From contig JAFAZJ010000084.1 of assembly GCA_019239835.1 (NCBI GenBank), positions 1 through 40,194 on the forward strand: a stretch of DNA of 40,194 nt, written 5' to 3'. Positions within the stretch are counted from its first letter, which is position 1, and each line of letters opens with the position of its first letter. The DNA comes from Alphaproteobacteria bacterium (GTDB lineage: Bacteria; Pseudomonadota; Alphaproteobacteria; Reyranellales; Reyranellaceae). The notes below the pieces were generated by a model, which saw only the letters and a program-made list of their open reading frames with translations, had not been told where the DNA came from and ran no database searches. The translations under genes were made by a program, and so were the position numbers. Below are positions 1 to 8,737 of this stretch, in pieces.

Positions 1-1
1 G

Positions 2-1411
2 GGATTCTTCTTCGGCGAGATGGCGCGGCCGCCTTATCCCGAACTTGTCGGTGAACGCTGGCGCGCGATGTGGCTCGAGCGCATGCAGAACCTGCCGGTG
101 TTTCTCGAGCGCTGGCTCTCGCACCAGCATCGCGATGCCTACTGGCAGCACGGTTCGGTGTGCGAGGACTACGGCGCGATCACCTGCCCGACCTACGTCG
201 TGGGTGGCTGGACCGATGGCTACACCAACGCCGTGCCGCGCCTGCTCCAGCATCTCGATGCGCCGCGCAAGGGCCTGATCGGTCCTTGGGCGCATGCCTA
301 TCCGCACTTCGCGCTGCCCGGCCCGCAGATCGGCTTTCTGCAGGAGACGGTGCGCTGGTGGGATCGCTGGCTGAAGGGCATCGACAACGGCGTGATGAAC
401 GAGCCCATGCTGCGCACCTGGATGTGCGATAGCGTGAAGCCCGCCGCCTGGCACGAAAAGCTGCCAGGCCGATGGATCGTCGAGCCGTCATGGCCGCCAC
501 CCGACGTGACGACGCGGCAACTGTTCCTCACCGACGCTGGACTGTCGCAACGCGCCGCATCGTTGACGGCGCGATCGGTCTGTTCGCCGCTGACAATGGG
601 AAAGCACGGTGGCGAATGGTGTCCGTTCGGCCGCGGCCAGGATCAGGCCGACGACCAGCGCGAGGACGACGCGCTCTCGCTGATCTTCGACACGCCGGCG
701 CTCGACGAGAGCGTCGAGATCCTGGGCGCGCCGGTCATCACGCTCGACATCGTCTCCGACCGGCCGATCGCGCAACTCATCGCGCGCCTGTGCGACGTAC
801 ACCCCACCGGGGAGTCGTTGCGCGTGAGCTTCGGCGTGCTCAACCTCACGCATCGCGACAGCCATGCGTCGCCGACGCCGCTGATCCCGGGCGAGCGCTA
901 TCGCGTGCGCATCCAGCTTAACGATGCCGCCGCGCGCTTCCCCACCGGTCACCGCATGCGACTGGCGCTGTCGACCAGCTACTGGCCGATGGTCTGGCCG
1001 GCGCCCCAGATCGCGACCGTGACGGTGCTGGGTGGCACGCTCGCGCTGCCGGTGCGTCCTGTGCGCGAGCAGAACGTGCCGCCCTTGCCACCGCCGGAGA
1101 TGGCGGCGCCCGAACGCACCACCAAGGTCAGTCCGGGCGTCGTGCGCATCGATCGCCTGGGTCTCCAGCTCGGCTCGCACTACGACTTCAAATCGAAACT
1201 CGATGACGGCGATCCGCTGAGCGCGATGATCGAGATGCGGCGGCGCGACACCATCGCGCGCGACGGCTGGCGCGTGCGCATCGACACCTCAACCCGCATG
1301 ACCTGTACGCGCGATGCCTTCCTGCTGGCCGCGACGCTCGAGGCCTGGGAGGGTGACGAACAGGTCCTGCGCCGCCGCTGGGACCGCGTCGTGCCGCGCG
1401 ATCTGGTCTGA
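2..1411 (+). CDS. CocE/NonD family hydrolase, 5'-truncated by the window edge
   Basis: The reading frame is open from base 2, so the gene starts upstream of the window; the ATG at 20 is probably internal. About 470 residues are visible. The first part ends an alpha/beta-hydrolase fold: VGGWTDGY, then GPWAHAYPH, in which the histidine fits the catalytic His position, then the WWDRWLKG segment typical of CocE/NonD enzymes. The second part, from about residue 160, is the beta-rich X-Pro dipeptidyl-peptidase C-terminal domain. The nucleophile serine would lie in the missing part. The family hydrolyses esters or acyl-peptide bonds; the substrate cannot be told. No promoter for it is in the window. 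Confidence 0.85.
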   Translation, partial: GFFFGEMARPPYPELVGERWRAMWLERMQNLPVFLERWLSHQHRDAYWQHGSVCEDYGAITCPTYVVGGWTDGYTNAVPRLLQHLDAPRKGLIGPWAHAYPHFALPGPQIGFLQETVRWWDRWLKGIDNGVMNEPMLRTWMCDSVKPAAWHEKLPGRWIVEPSWPPPDVTTRQLFLTDAGLSQRAASLTARSVCSPLTMGKHGGEWCPFGRGQDQADDQREDDALSLIFDTPALDESVEILGAPVITLDIVSDRPIAQLIARLCDVHPTGESLRVSFGVLNLTHRDSHASPTPLIPGERYRVRIQLNDAAARFPTGHRMRLALSTSYWPMVWPAPQIATVTVLGGTLALPVRPVREQNVPPLPPPEMAAPERTTKVSPGVVRIDRLGLQLGSHYDFKSKLDDGDPLSAMIEMRRRDTIARDGWRVRIDTSTRMTCTRDAFLLAATLEAWEGDEQVLRRRWDRVVPRDLV

Positions 1412-1450
1412 GACCCTCCCAATCCGTCGAGCTTGCGCCTAGATTGGGGT

Positions 1451-2017
1451 ATGGCCTTCGCCCTGACCGAGCTGGAACGCTCGTGGCCCAACAAGGTCGC
1501 CCTGCCGATTCCCGAGGGCGGCTTCGGCTGGCGCTTCGCCTGGCTGCTGCATGCCGCGCGCGATTGCGGCAGCCGGCGGCATTGGCAGGACGAGAGTGCG
1601 CTGGTCTTCGCCTTCTACGATCCCGGCGATCGCGCGCGCTTCGAGGATTGGCTGGTCGGCAGCGCGGTTGACTGGCGCTGCCCACCGGAATGGCCGCAGG
1701 TCTTCCCGGTAACTCCTGTCGTTGCGCCCGCGTCGCAAGCCAGCACGGGACGCTTCGATCCGCTGGCGATGGAAGATTGGCTGCGCGGCGCGGTGCATCG
1801 CGGCCTGGCGCGGCGTGTGATCAAGGCCTATCTCGCGCGCTATCGCCGCGATGGCCAGGCGCTGGCGCTGCACGGCGCGATCGATGCGCTGGGCGCCGAG
1901 CGGCCCGACCTCGAGCCTAGCGAACTCGCCGACCGCGCAGATGCCATCGTCGACTGGACCAGCCGCCACCATCGCGCCTGGTTCCGCGACAAGCTCGCGG
2001 CGCTCAAGCCGCACTAG
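1451..2017 (+). CDS. Hypothetical protein (188 aa)
   Basis: Not recognised. The ATG at 1451 is preferred to an in-frame TTG at 1433. The protein is soluble, with no signal peptide or membrane span. Aromatic-rich stretches such as FAFYDPGDRARFEDWL occur in the N-terminal half, and the C-terminal half (about residues 100-188) is predicted helical. It follows the hydrolase by 39 bases on the same strand and may be co-transcribed with it. The high-GC third-codon pattern supports coding. Confidence 0.65.
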   Translation: MAFALTELERSWPNKVALPIPEGGFGWRFAWLLHAARDCGSRRHWQDESALVFAFYDPGDRARFEDWLVGSAVDWRCPPEWPQVFPVTPVVAPASQASTGRFDPLAMEDWLRGAVHRGLARRVIKAYLARYRRDGQALALHGAIDALGAERPDLEPSELADRADAIVDWTSRHHRAWFRDKLAALKPH

Positions 2018-2080
2018 GGCAACGCCCCCAGCGTCGGCACCAGCCTGTCCATGCACTTCCGGGCGACGGACCAGGTCCCG

Positions 2081-2392
2081 CTACAACAGCCCCGGCGGCA
2101 TGCGTTCGCGCCGCCGACGCCGGCGTGATGGTGCCGGGCGCGGGGCGCCGCGCGCCGCTGCCTGCTGGCCCGCGTCGGTCACGTTGAGCGAGGAGCCGAC
2201 GATCGACGCCCAGCCACGCCGCGACAGCGAGCCCAGCGCGCGGGCCACCTCGCGCGAATCGCAACCGCGCTGGTGCATCGACAGCTCGAAATCGGACAGG
2301 CGCAACCAAGGGCTGCCAGCCGCTGCGATCACTTCCAGCGCGATCACGGTACAGGGCGCGAGGGGGCGCCTCGGAGTGGTTATTAGGGACAT
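2081..2392 (-). CDS. Small winged-helix-like protein with basic tail (103 aa)
   Basis: The open frame extends up to 2461, but the ATG at 2392 is chosen because a GCAAC-N16-CGTT promoter (2444-2420) lies inside the longer version. Residues about 15-75 (ALEVIAAAGSPWLRLSDFEL, then SREVARALGSLSRRGW) look like a small helix-turn-helix or winged-helix fold in which a second helix is followed by a short wing. The C-terminus is a run of arginines, which fits nucleic-acid binding. No family is assigned. It is probably a stress-induced small regulator; this is inference from fold and promoter only. Confidence 0.6.
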   Translation of the reverse strand: MSLITTPRRPLAPCTVIALEVIAAAGSPWLRLSDFELSMHQRGCDSREVARALGSLSRRGWASIVGSSLNVTDAGQQAAARGAPRPAPSRRRRRRERMPPGLL

Positions 2393-2394
2393 TT

Positions 2395-2417
2395 GAGCGT
2401 TCCGTGATCGAACGCTC
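2395..2417. repeat. Perfect 8-bp inverted repeat at the predicted start of transcription
   Basis: GAGCGTTC, 7 bases, GAACGCTC. It lies directly between the -10 element (2423-2420) and the ATG (2392) of the minus-strand gene. It could be an operator, possibly for autoregulation by the small DNA-binding-like product, or a hairpin in the leader that limits translation. No T-run follows, so a terminator is less likely. Confidence 0.6.
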
Positions 2418-2419
2418 AG

Positions 2420-2444
2420 AACGCGTGTCAAGGCGCCGGGTTGC
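2420..2444 (-). promoter_or_regulatory. EcfG-like promoter, GCAAC-N16-CGTT
   Basis: On the minus strand the -35 GCAAC is at 2444-2440 and the -10 CGTT at 2423-2420, spacer 16. It precedes the ATG at 2392 by 27 bases and decides between that start and the longer frame. Confidence 0.65.
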
Positions 2445-2480
2445 AGGCGCGACACGCACACTCGAGGTGAGCGCGATGCG

Positions 2481-4034
2481 CTATCCGGCGACCTCCCCCG
2501 CGTGCAGTGCTTCGCGCAAGGCCTGGGCGAGCTCGACCTTGCGGAACGGCTTGATCAGAAGCCGCATCCCATCGCCCAGCCCGCCCGCCTGCAGCATCGC
2601 ATTCTCGGTGTAGCCCGACATCAGGATGACGCGCACATCGGGGCGGCGCTGCCCGATCGCTTCGGCGAGCTGGATGCCGTTGGCCTTGCCTGGCATCACC
2701 ACGTCGCTCAGCACGAGGTCGAAGGCGAATGCCCCGCTCTGCGCCAGCAGGCCGAGCGCGGCGTCGCCGTTGTCGACCTCGGTCACGCGATAGCCCAGGC
2801 TGTCGAGCTGCCGCCTGACGCTCGTGCGCACCTGCACGTCGTCCTCGACCAGCAGCACGCGCTCGTTGCCGCGTGGCATCGCCTGACCGACGACCGGCGT
2901 GGCCTCGGCGTGCTGGCCGACGGCTACGGGCAGGTAGATCTTCACCGACGTGCCCTGCCCGACCTCGCTGTAGATCTTGATGTGGCCCTGCGACTGCTTG
3001 ATGAAGCCGTAGACCATGCTCAGGCCGAGCCCGGTGCCCTTGCCGACCTCCTTGGTGGTGAAGAACGGCTCGAAGACGTGATCGAGCACCTGCTTGGACA
3101 TGCCGGAGCCGGTGTCGGTCACCGCCAGCATGGCGTAGCGGCCGGGCTTGGCTTCGGGGTTGTCCGTCGCGTAGTCCTCGTCGAGCTCGACGGTGCTGGT
3201 CTCGATCATCAGCCGGCCACCATTCGGCATGGCGTCGCGCGCATTGACACAGAGATTGAGCAACGCCGATTCGAACTGCGCGCGATCGACCACTGCGGGC
3301 GCGAGCGTCGCGCTCAGCCGCTCGTCGATGATGATCTGCTCGCCGAGCGTGCGGCGCAGCAGCTTGCCCAGCGAGGCGACCAGCGCATTGAGATTGGTGA
3401 TCTCCGGCTGCAGCGGCTGCTGGCGCGAGAAGGCCAGCAGCTGTCGCGTCAGGTCGGCAGCGCGCAGCCCGGCGCGGCCGATCTCCGACAGCATCGTCCG
3501 CACTTTCTCGCTGAGGCCGGTTTCCTCCTCGATGGCGTCGATGTTACCCAGGACGACCATCAGGATGTTGTTGAAGTCGTGCGCCAGCCCGCCGGTGAGC
3601 TGGCCCACCGCTTCCATCTTCTGCGCCTGGCGCAGCGCGGCGGCGATGCGGTTCATCTCGGTCATGTCGCGGCCGATGAAGAAATGGTGCTGGTCGGCCT
3701 CCGACCACACGCCGGTCCAGTTCAGCGCCACCGCGTAGCCGTCGCGGTGCATGTAGCGGCAATCGAAGTAGCGCGTGGCGTGGCCCTTGCGCGCCACCCG
3801 CATCTCGCCGCGCGTGGGATCGAGATCGTCGGGATGGATGAAGTCGCTGGCGACATGGCCCTCGATTTCGGCCCGATCGTAGCCGAGCAAGGTACGCACA
3901 CTGGGGCTGATACGCAGGATGCGGCCGCGCCGATCCGTGACCATGATCAGGTCGAGCGAGGTCTCGAACACACGCCGATTGATCGAATTCTCGGTGTCGA
4001 GCGATAAAAAATCTGCGGGCGTATCCCCGACCAT
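2481..4034 (-). CDS. PAS hybrid sensor histidine kinase with C-terminal receiver
   Basis: 517 residues from the ATG at 4034; an ATG at 4055 would add seven. One PAS domain (about residues 20-128) ends in the FFIGRDMTE segment. Next is a HisKA domain with the phospho-acceptor His152 in GGLAHDFNN, then an HATPase domain (NARDAM N-box, VTDTGSGM, FTTKEVGKGTGLGLS). A receiver domain (about 392-510) has Asp444 in LVLSDVVMP. There is no membrane span, so it is a cytoplasmic sensor. This architecture usually phosphorylates its own receiver, and the output partner is unknown. No EcfG-like motif was found upstream. Confidence 0.93.
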   Translation of the reverse strand: MVGDTPADFLSLDTENSINRRVFETSLDLIMVTDRRGRILRISPSVRTLLGYDRAEIEGHVASDFIHPDDLDPTRGEMRVARKGHATRYFDCRYMHRDGYAVALNWTGVWSEADQHHFFIGRDMTEMNRIAAALRQAQKMEAVGQLTGGLAHDFNNILMVVLGNIDAIEEETGLSEKVRTMLSEIGRAGLRAADLTRQLLAFSRQQPLQPEITNLNALVASLGKLLRRTLGEQIIIDERLSATLAPAVVDRAQFESALLNLCVNARDAMPNGGRLMIETSTVELDEDYATDNPEAKPGRYAMLAVTDTGSGMSKQVLDHVFEPFFTTKEVGKGTGLGLSMVYGFIKQSQGHIKIYSEVGQGTSVKIYLPVAVGQHAEATPVVGQAMPRGNERVLLVEDDVQVRTSVRRQLDSLGYRVTEVDNGDAALGLLAQSGAFAFDLVLSDVVMPGKANGIQLAEAIGQRRPDVRVILMSGYTENAMLQAGGLGDGMRLLIKPFRKVELAQALREALHAGEVAG

Positions 4035-4322
4035 TGCCGAACTCCCCAACACCAACCAGGGGTGGCCGCTTTTTTGTGGCAGCCTACACCAAGGTCTCGG
4101 CCCGGTCAGTATCCATCAGGCGCGGCATTATGCAAAGGCGTGACTACCACAGGGAGAACAACCTCTGCCGCCCGCCTCCAATGCGGCAGAATTCACTGAA
4201 AACGCTTATTAGAAATTTCACATGAAGGATCGAAAGATCAGGGCTATCAAGCGCCGCGTGTCCGCGTACCCCTCACCCCAGTTCCCAACAATCACGTCGT
4301 TCAACCCGTCGGAAATCCGGGC

Positions 4323-4703
4323 ATGCCCATCGTATGGACTGTATCGAACGAGAGCCGGACAGTAGACGCGACATGGTCGGGACAGGTGTCCGCCGACGAT
4401 TGGGCGAAATTCATTGAGGATATGCGCCGAGGCGGATGGGCGGGCTACGCCAAGCTCCACGATCTGTCGCACGCCTCGGTCGACATCAGCGCGGCGCAAA
4501 TCCGCGACCTCGCCCGGCAGACCAACGCCGTCGCCGACGACGAGGCGCTCGGTCCGGCCGCCTTCATCATCGACTCGGCACGCGCGTTGGAGCTGGTGAT
4601 GCAGTTCGACGACGGCACGGCATCCAGCGTCCGGCCGATCGCGATCTTTCCCAGCCGTCAGCTGGCGGCCGAGTGGCTCGAGGGTTTGAAGCCACGGCCG
4701 TGA
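4323..4703 (+). CDS. STAS/SpoIIAA-like small protein (126 aa)
   Basis: A single soluble domain with alternating strands and helices: an N-terminal strand pair (IVWTVSNESRTVDATWSG), a central segment KLHDLSHASVDI ending a strand, then AAFIIDS, RPIAIFPS and a final helix AAEWLEG. This matches the layout of SpoIIAA-like/STAS-related proteins, two more of which lie at 8951 and 24128. Such folds act as protein-interaction modules in stress and sigma-factor signalling; that role here is inferred. It converges on the membrane kinase gene at 4786, with the palindrome at 4711-4779 between them. No EcfG-like promoter was found in the 288 bases upstream. Confidence 0.7.
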   Translation: MPIVWTVSNESRTVDATWSGQVSADDWAKFIEDMRRGGWAGYAKLHDLSHASVDISAAQIRDLARQTNAVADDEALGPAAFIIDSARALELVMQFDDGTASSVRPIAIFPSRQLAAEWLEGLKPRP

Positions 4704-4710
4704 GAGCCAT

Positions 4711-4779
4711 CTGTCATTCCGAGCGCAGCGAGGAATCTTTACGCCGTTGAAAGATTCCTCGCTGCGCTCGGAATGACAG
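4711..4779. repeat. Palindromic repeat, copy 1: perfect 30-bp inverted repeat
   Basis: The arms at 4711-4740 and 4750-4779 are perfect reverse complements around a 9-base loop. The outer arm begins CTGTCATTCCGAGCG. It lies between convergent genes ending at 4703 and 4786, so in RNA from either side it would fold into a very stable hairpin and serve as a bidirectional terminator. Related copies occur at 14057, 18862 and 30833. Confidence 0.93.
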
Positions 4780-4785
4780 AGTGCC

Positions 4786-7353
4786 TCACGCGGCGACCGA
4801 CAGTTCGCGGTCGGCGCGCGGGAAGCTGAGGCGGAAGAGCGCGCCGCCCTGCGGCCGGTTCTCCGCCGCGATCGTGCCCTTCATCTCGTTCATGATCTCG
4901 CTGCTGATCGACAGGCCAAGCCCCGTGCCCTTGCCCTTGGGCTTGGTGGTGAAGAAGGATTCGAACAGGCGCGGCAGCACATGCGCGGGAATGCCCGGCC
5001 CGCTGTCGCCGATCTCGACCACCACGCGATCGGTATCGGTATCGTGGAAGGCGCGCAGCTCGATGCGGTCCTGACGCACCGGTCCGGGACTCTTGGCGCG
5101 GTCCTCGTGGATCGCATCGCGCGCGTTGATCATCATGTTGATCACCACCTGCTGCAGGCGGTTGACGAGGCCGTGCACCTGCGGCAGGCCCGCCGCCAGG
5201 TCGAGCGCGACGTTGATGCGCGCCAGCCGCATCTGCTCGGCGACCAAATCGGCGGCGCCGGTGATCGCCTCGGCGATGTCGAAGGCATGCGCGACGTCGT
5301 CGCCCTTGCGCGCGAAGCCCTGCAGCCGGCGCACGATGGCAGCGGCGCGCTGCGCCTGGTTGCGCACGCGCGTGATGTGGCGCAGCGCGGCCTCGGCGTA
5401 GCCCTCCGCGTCGTCGCGATGCAGATTGTCCTCGAGATCGGCGGCGATGGCGTCGGCGGCGAACTGCACGACGGTGAGCGGCTGGTTGATCTCGTGGGCG
5501 ATGCCGGTGGCCATCTCGCCCAGGGTCGCCAGGCGCGCGGCGTCATGCGCGCGCACTTCGGCCGAACGGCGCTCGGTCTCGTCGACGCCCAGCAACAGGC
5601 TGTAATTGACGTGGCCATCGTCGTCGTAGACGTGGCTGGCGGCCACGCGCACGACGCGGCGCGCACCGCCACCGGCGCTCAGCACCTGGTCGAAGGCGAA
5701 GGCCTCGCGCTGTTCGCCGGCGAGCCACGCGGCGAGCGCCTCGCCGTCGCCGCAATCGACGACCTCCTCGTAACGGCGACCCACCACCTCGACGAGCGAC
5801 TTGCCCGCGGCGTCGAGGAAGGTGCGGTTGGCCAGCACGACGCGTTGGCGGCGGTCGACCAGCGCGATCAGCGCGCCGCTGGATTCGACGATCGAACGCA
5901 ATTTCATCATATCGTCGCGCTGCGCCTGCTCCATCTGCACCTGGGCATCGATGTCGCGCATCACGCCGATCAACGGGTAGTAGCCGTTCGCGTCGGCCGG
6001 GCCCGAGGCGGTGAAGCGCAGCTCGAGCCAGCGGCCTCGCACGAGCTTGCCGCCGGTACGCATCTTCAAGGTCTGCACCGCGCCGGGCTCGCGCCTGAGC
6101 GCGCGCAGGCAGTCATGCAGGCGCGGCATGTCATCGGCGTCGAACATCTCGTCCGGCATCAGGCCGACGATCTGCTCGGCCGGCAGGCCGAGCACCGACA
6201 CCGCCGCGTTGCTGAGATAGGTCAGGCCGCGGGAGCCCGAGGTAAACACCGCGTCGATCATCGAGTCGACGACCTGGCGGTAGCGCGCCTCGCTGGCCTC
6301 GAGCTGCACCTCGCGCTGCTTCAGCGCCGTGACGTCGACGCGGCACGAGGCGACATAGCCGTTGGGCGTATGCACTTCGTAGGAATCGAAGTAGCGGCCG
6401 TCGGGCATCGCCTGCACCGTGCCCGGACACTGCTCGCGGAAGCGCGCCAGCAGACGCGCGTGCACCTGCTGGCGATCGCCCTCGGGGCGCCGGGCCATCA
6501 GCCGATCGAGAATCTGCTCGTAGTGCAGGCCGATGATGTCGGGCGTGTAGCTCGTCGGATTGAGCGCCGCCAGGTGACGGTTGAACATGATCATGCGGCC
6601 ATCGGGCCCATAGAGGCCGAAGCCCAACGGCAGCGCCTCGATCGCCTCGAGCAGCTGCTGGCGGGTGTCGATGGCCGCCTTCTCGGAGCGCTCGGCGGCC
6701 AGCCAGCGGCGGCGGTTGGCGGCGGCGGCTCCGGCCACGACGTAGAACAGCACGAAGCTCGAGGCCATGGCGCCGCCCGTGCCGGCGACCAGCGTGATCA
6801 GCATGGAGCGCTGTACTTCAGCCTCCTGCAGGACGCCCGCGGCCTGGTTGTTGAAGTCGTCTTCATATTTCCCCAGGAAGGCGACAAATTGCAGCAGATT
6901 GGTCGTGACGCGGTCGCGGTCGGCCGCTGCCAGCGGCGCGGCGGGCAGCAGATCGCGATCGATCAGGCGACGCCAATCCGTCAACCGGTCACAGAGCTGA
7001 TCCGGGGCGGTCAGAGCGCGCCGCGCACGCGCCACGCAGATGTCGGTGATGCGATCCGCCGCTTTCGTCCATAGGTCGCGCACCTCGATCATGCGTGCGG
7101 CACCATCGACCGTGCCGAATGCGCCCAGCAGGGCCATCGACACCCGCTCGCTTTCGCTCAGTAGGCTGACCAGCTCGGCGGTCGCGCCGTCGTCGGATTT
7201 GCGGTCACGGCTGAGCATCATGACGGCGGCGATGGCGGCGGTGAAGGCCAGCACCAGCAGCAGGGCGGCAACTGCGGCCAGCGCGGCACCCTTGCGACCA
7301 ATGGCGCCAAAAAACTCCTGGCGCGGCCGCGGGTGTGCGCCGGCCGGACTCAT
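4786..7353 (-). CDS. Membrane PAS sensor histidine kinase (855 aa)
   Basis: Two membrane helices (about residues 22-47 and 184-210) flank a helical periplasmic domain of about 135 residues, a likely ligand-sensing four-helix bundle. Three PAS-like domains follow (about 232-345, 352-470, 485-595). Next are HisKA with His620 in GIAHEINQP and HATPase with INARDAI, GDSGPGIP and KGKGTGLGLS. The HEINQP type is the NtrB/DctB-like class. The start overlaps the receiver gene at 7350 by four bases (ATGA), so the two form a sensor-receiver operon. It is collinear with the kinase at 25388 from the second membrane helix onward. Confidence 0.94.
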   Translation of the reverse strand: MSPAGAHPRPRQEFFGAIGRKGAALAAVAALLLVLAFTAAIAAVMMLSRDRKSDDGATAELVSLLSESERVSMALLGAFGTVDGAARMIEVRDLWTKAADRITDICVARARRALTAPDQLCDRLTDWRRLIDRDLLPAAPLAAADRDRVTTNLLQFVAFLGKYEDDFNNQAAGVLQEAEVQRSMLITLVAGTGGAMASSFVLFYVVAGAAAANRRRWLAAERSEKAAIDTRQQLLEAIEALPLGFGLYGPDGRMIMFNRHLAALNPTSYTPDIIGLHYEQILDRLMARRPEGDRQQVHARLLARFREQCPGTVQAMPDGRYFDSYEVHTPNGYVASCRVDVTALKQREVQLEASEARYRQVVDSMIDAVFTSGSRGLTYLSNAAVSVLGLPAEQIVGLMPDEMFDADDMPRLHDCLRALRREPGAVQTLKMRTGGKLVRGRWLELRFTASGPADANGYYPLIGVMRDIDAQVQMEQAQRDDMMKLRSIVESSGALIALVDRRQRVVLANRTFLDAAGKSLVEVVGRRYEEVVDCGDGEALAAWLAGEQREAFAFDQVLSAGGGARRVVRVAASHVYDDDGHVNYSLLLGVDETERRSAEVRAHDAARLATLGEMATGIAHEINQPLTVVQFAADAIAADLEDNLHRDDAEGYAEAALRHITRVRNQAQRAAAIVRRLQGFARKGDDVAHAFDIAEAITGAADLVAEQMRLARINVALDLAAGLPQVHGLVNRLQQVVINMMINARDAIHEDRAKSPGPVRQDRIELRAFHDTDTDRVVVEIGDSGPGIPAHVLPRLFESFFTTKPKGKGTGLGLSISSEIMNEMKGTIAAENRPQGGALFRLSFPRADRELSVAA

Positions 7354-7733
7354 GCGTGGCCTGCCCGCAGCTGCTCCAGCAGCGTGCCGAGGCTGAAGGG
7401 TTTCAGCAGCACGCGCTCGGCGCCGTCGCGCTGGGCCTGGCCGACCTTCTGCGCGTCGAGGTGGCCGGTCATCACGATCACGCGAGGCCGAGGCGGCGGC
7501 GGAGTCCGACGATTGACGTGGTCGAGCAGGTCCAGCCCATCGCCATCGGGCAGATGAACGTCGGTAACGAGGACGTCGGGGTAGCGGCCTTCGTCGGCGA
7601 GCGCCTGCCGGCCGCTGCCGAAATCGGGCGCCGTCACCACTTCAAATTGCCGCCGCCGCAAAAATCCAGCGATTTCGTCGAGAATATCAGTGTCGTCTTC
7701 GACCAGAAGAATCGTCAATTTGCCGGCTGGCAT
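7350..7733 (-). CDS. Stand-alone response regulator receiver (127 aa)
   Basis: One CheY-like domain with the acidic pair in LLVEDD (residues 9-14), the phospho-acceptor Asp58 in VLVTDVHLPDGDG, Thr89 in VIVMTG and Lys111 in LLKPFS. There is no output domain. It is translationally coupled (ATGA overlap) to the downstream membrane kinase, its likely partner. Such receivers act by protein contact or as phosphate shuttles. A hairpin at 7743-7775 lies just upstream of the ATG, and no strong ribosome-binding site is visible outside it. Confidence 0.92.
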   Translation of the reverse strand: MPAGKLTILLVEDDTDILDEIAGFLRRRQFEVVTAPDFGSGRQALADEGRYPDVLVTDVHLPDGDGLDLLDHVNRRTPPPPRPRVIVMTGHLDAQKVGQAQRDGAERVLLKPFSLGTLLEQLRAGHA

Positions 7734-7742
7734 CAGGCGGTC

Positions 7743-7775
7743 GCCCCGGTTGGAAAGCTTCCTGATAACCGGGGC
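7743..7775. repeat. 9-bp inverted repeat in the leader of the receiver gene
   Basis: GCCCCGGTT, 15 bases, AACCGGGGC. On the minus strand it lies 9 bases before the ATG at 7733 and after the stop of the upstream gene at 7840. The only GG-rich ribosome-binding-like bases are inside the stem. It could be a translation-limiting hairpin or a terminator for the upstream gene; there is no T-run on the minus strand. Confidence 0.5.
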
Positions 7776-7839
7776 TGGCCGCGCCAGCCATTGACGAATG
7801 ATCCAATTTGGCGGCTTCGCTGCGGATACCGCCGTTTGG

Positions 7840-8196
7840 CTAGTGCCGTCGCGACAACGCTGACGTGACGCAGGCGGCGACCAGGGCGCTGACCGCGGCG
7901 ACGCCGGCGACGGCCATCAGCGGGTGCTCGCGCACCGTCTCGCGCGCCAGCTCGACATCGTACTGCGCCTCGTCGTGGATCTTGCGATACGCCCGGCTGG
8001 CGCGGGTGCTCACCGTCTCGCGCGTGACGCCGGCGATGTCGCCGGCCAATTCCCGCGCCAGGGCAAGTATTTGGCGGCCCTTGTCAGCTATGGCCGTGGC
8101 CTTGTCGCCGCCTTCCTTGCTGGCATCCTCGATCGCCGTCTGCAGCTTCGCAAGCTGCTCCGACATGGGTGCGTGTTGCTGTCCGTTGCCTGCCAT
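7840..8196 (-). CDS. DUF883/ElaB-like membrane-anchored protein (118 aa)
   Basis: The start at 8196 is fixed by a strong ribosome-binding site (GGAGGAG, 6 bases before ATG); the frame is open further upstream. A hydrophilic helical region (about residues 10-92) carries the family-like stretch VELARETVREHPL and leads into a C-terminal membrane helix (about 93-115). ElaB/YqjD-type proteins of this shape are inner-membrane anchors that can bind ribosomes in stationary phase. A paralogue is at 38119. A near-match promoter, GCAAC-N16-TGTT (8249-8225), lies upstream with one mismatch in the -10. Confidence 0.8.
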   Translation of the reverse strand: MAGNGQQHAPMSEQLAKLQTAIEDASKEGGDKATAIADKGRQILALARELAGDIAGVTRETVSTRASRAYRKIHDEAQYDVELARETVREHPLMAVAGVAAVSALVAACVTSALSRRH

Positions 8197-8293
8197 CGAC
8201 ACTCCTCCACGGCTTCGAGGACAAAACACCCGAACCCGGCCGACGTTGCACAGCAACAAGGCACCGGCGCCCCTGGATCAGCGTTGAGGCCTT

Positions 8294-8614
8294 ATGCACG
8301 AGGCAGCCGCCCCGCTCTCGCCTACCCAGCAAGCCATCGCCCAGGAACTGCGCGGCCTGCTGCAGCACCATGGCTGCGACTACGACACCGCGGTGCAACT
8401 CTGTGACCTGCCCCCGGCGGAACTCACATCGCGCGCCTACGAAGTGCTGGAGATTCTGGGCGCGCGGCCGCACCTCCTGGCCGTGGTGGCGAGCTACGGC
8501 GAGACGCTGGACGATGAGTCGGTGCTCGAGCTGCTGCGCTTCGCCAAGCCCAATGGCCCGGTCGCGCGCCTGCGGCCCAATCGTGGCGGCGGCATGACGA
8601 CCGGCTGCGTCTGA
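8294..8614 (+). CDS. Hypothetical protein (106 aa)
   Basis: Not recognised. The ATG follows a GAGG ribosome-binding site. The soluble, mostly helical protein has LSPTQQAIAQELRGLLQHHGCDYDTAVQLCDLPP near its start in two helices, and a glycine/arginine-rich tail (RPNRGGGMTTG). It is divergent from the DUF883-like gene. No EcfG-like motif was seen in the shared 97-base spacer in this direction. Confidence 0.65.
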   Translation: MHEAAAPLSPTQQAIAQELRGLLQHHGCDYDTAVQLCDLPPAELTSRAYEVLEILGARPHLLAVVASYGETLDDESVLELLRFAKPNGPVARLRPNRGGGMTTGCV

Positions 8615-8737
8615 ATATTCTCCTGTCGACTGCAAACAAAACCGAGCAAGCGCTCGTGCACAGACTGTACGGCAGCGCGCCGGTGACAGCGCAGGCCAGC
8701 CGTGCGCTGATAGCACCACTCGCACAGGAGGCCGGCA

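Noticed and set aside
2502-4007. 501-codon open frame on the plus strand
   Set aside because: Antisense shadow of the hybrid kinase; no domain or membrane pattern.
4981-7074. 697-codon open frame on the plus strand
   Set aside because: It is antisense to the membrane kinase, in the frame mirrored by its GC-rich third positions; the protein is His/Arg/Ala/Gly-rich with no domain.
8225-8249. Seventeenth promoter, GCAAC-N16-TGTT, before the DUF883-like gene
   Set aside because: One mismatch in the most conserved -10 position; noted with the gene but not counted.
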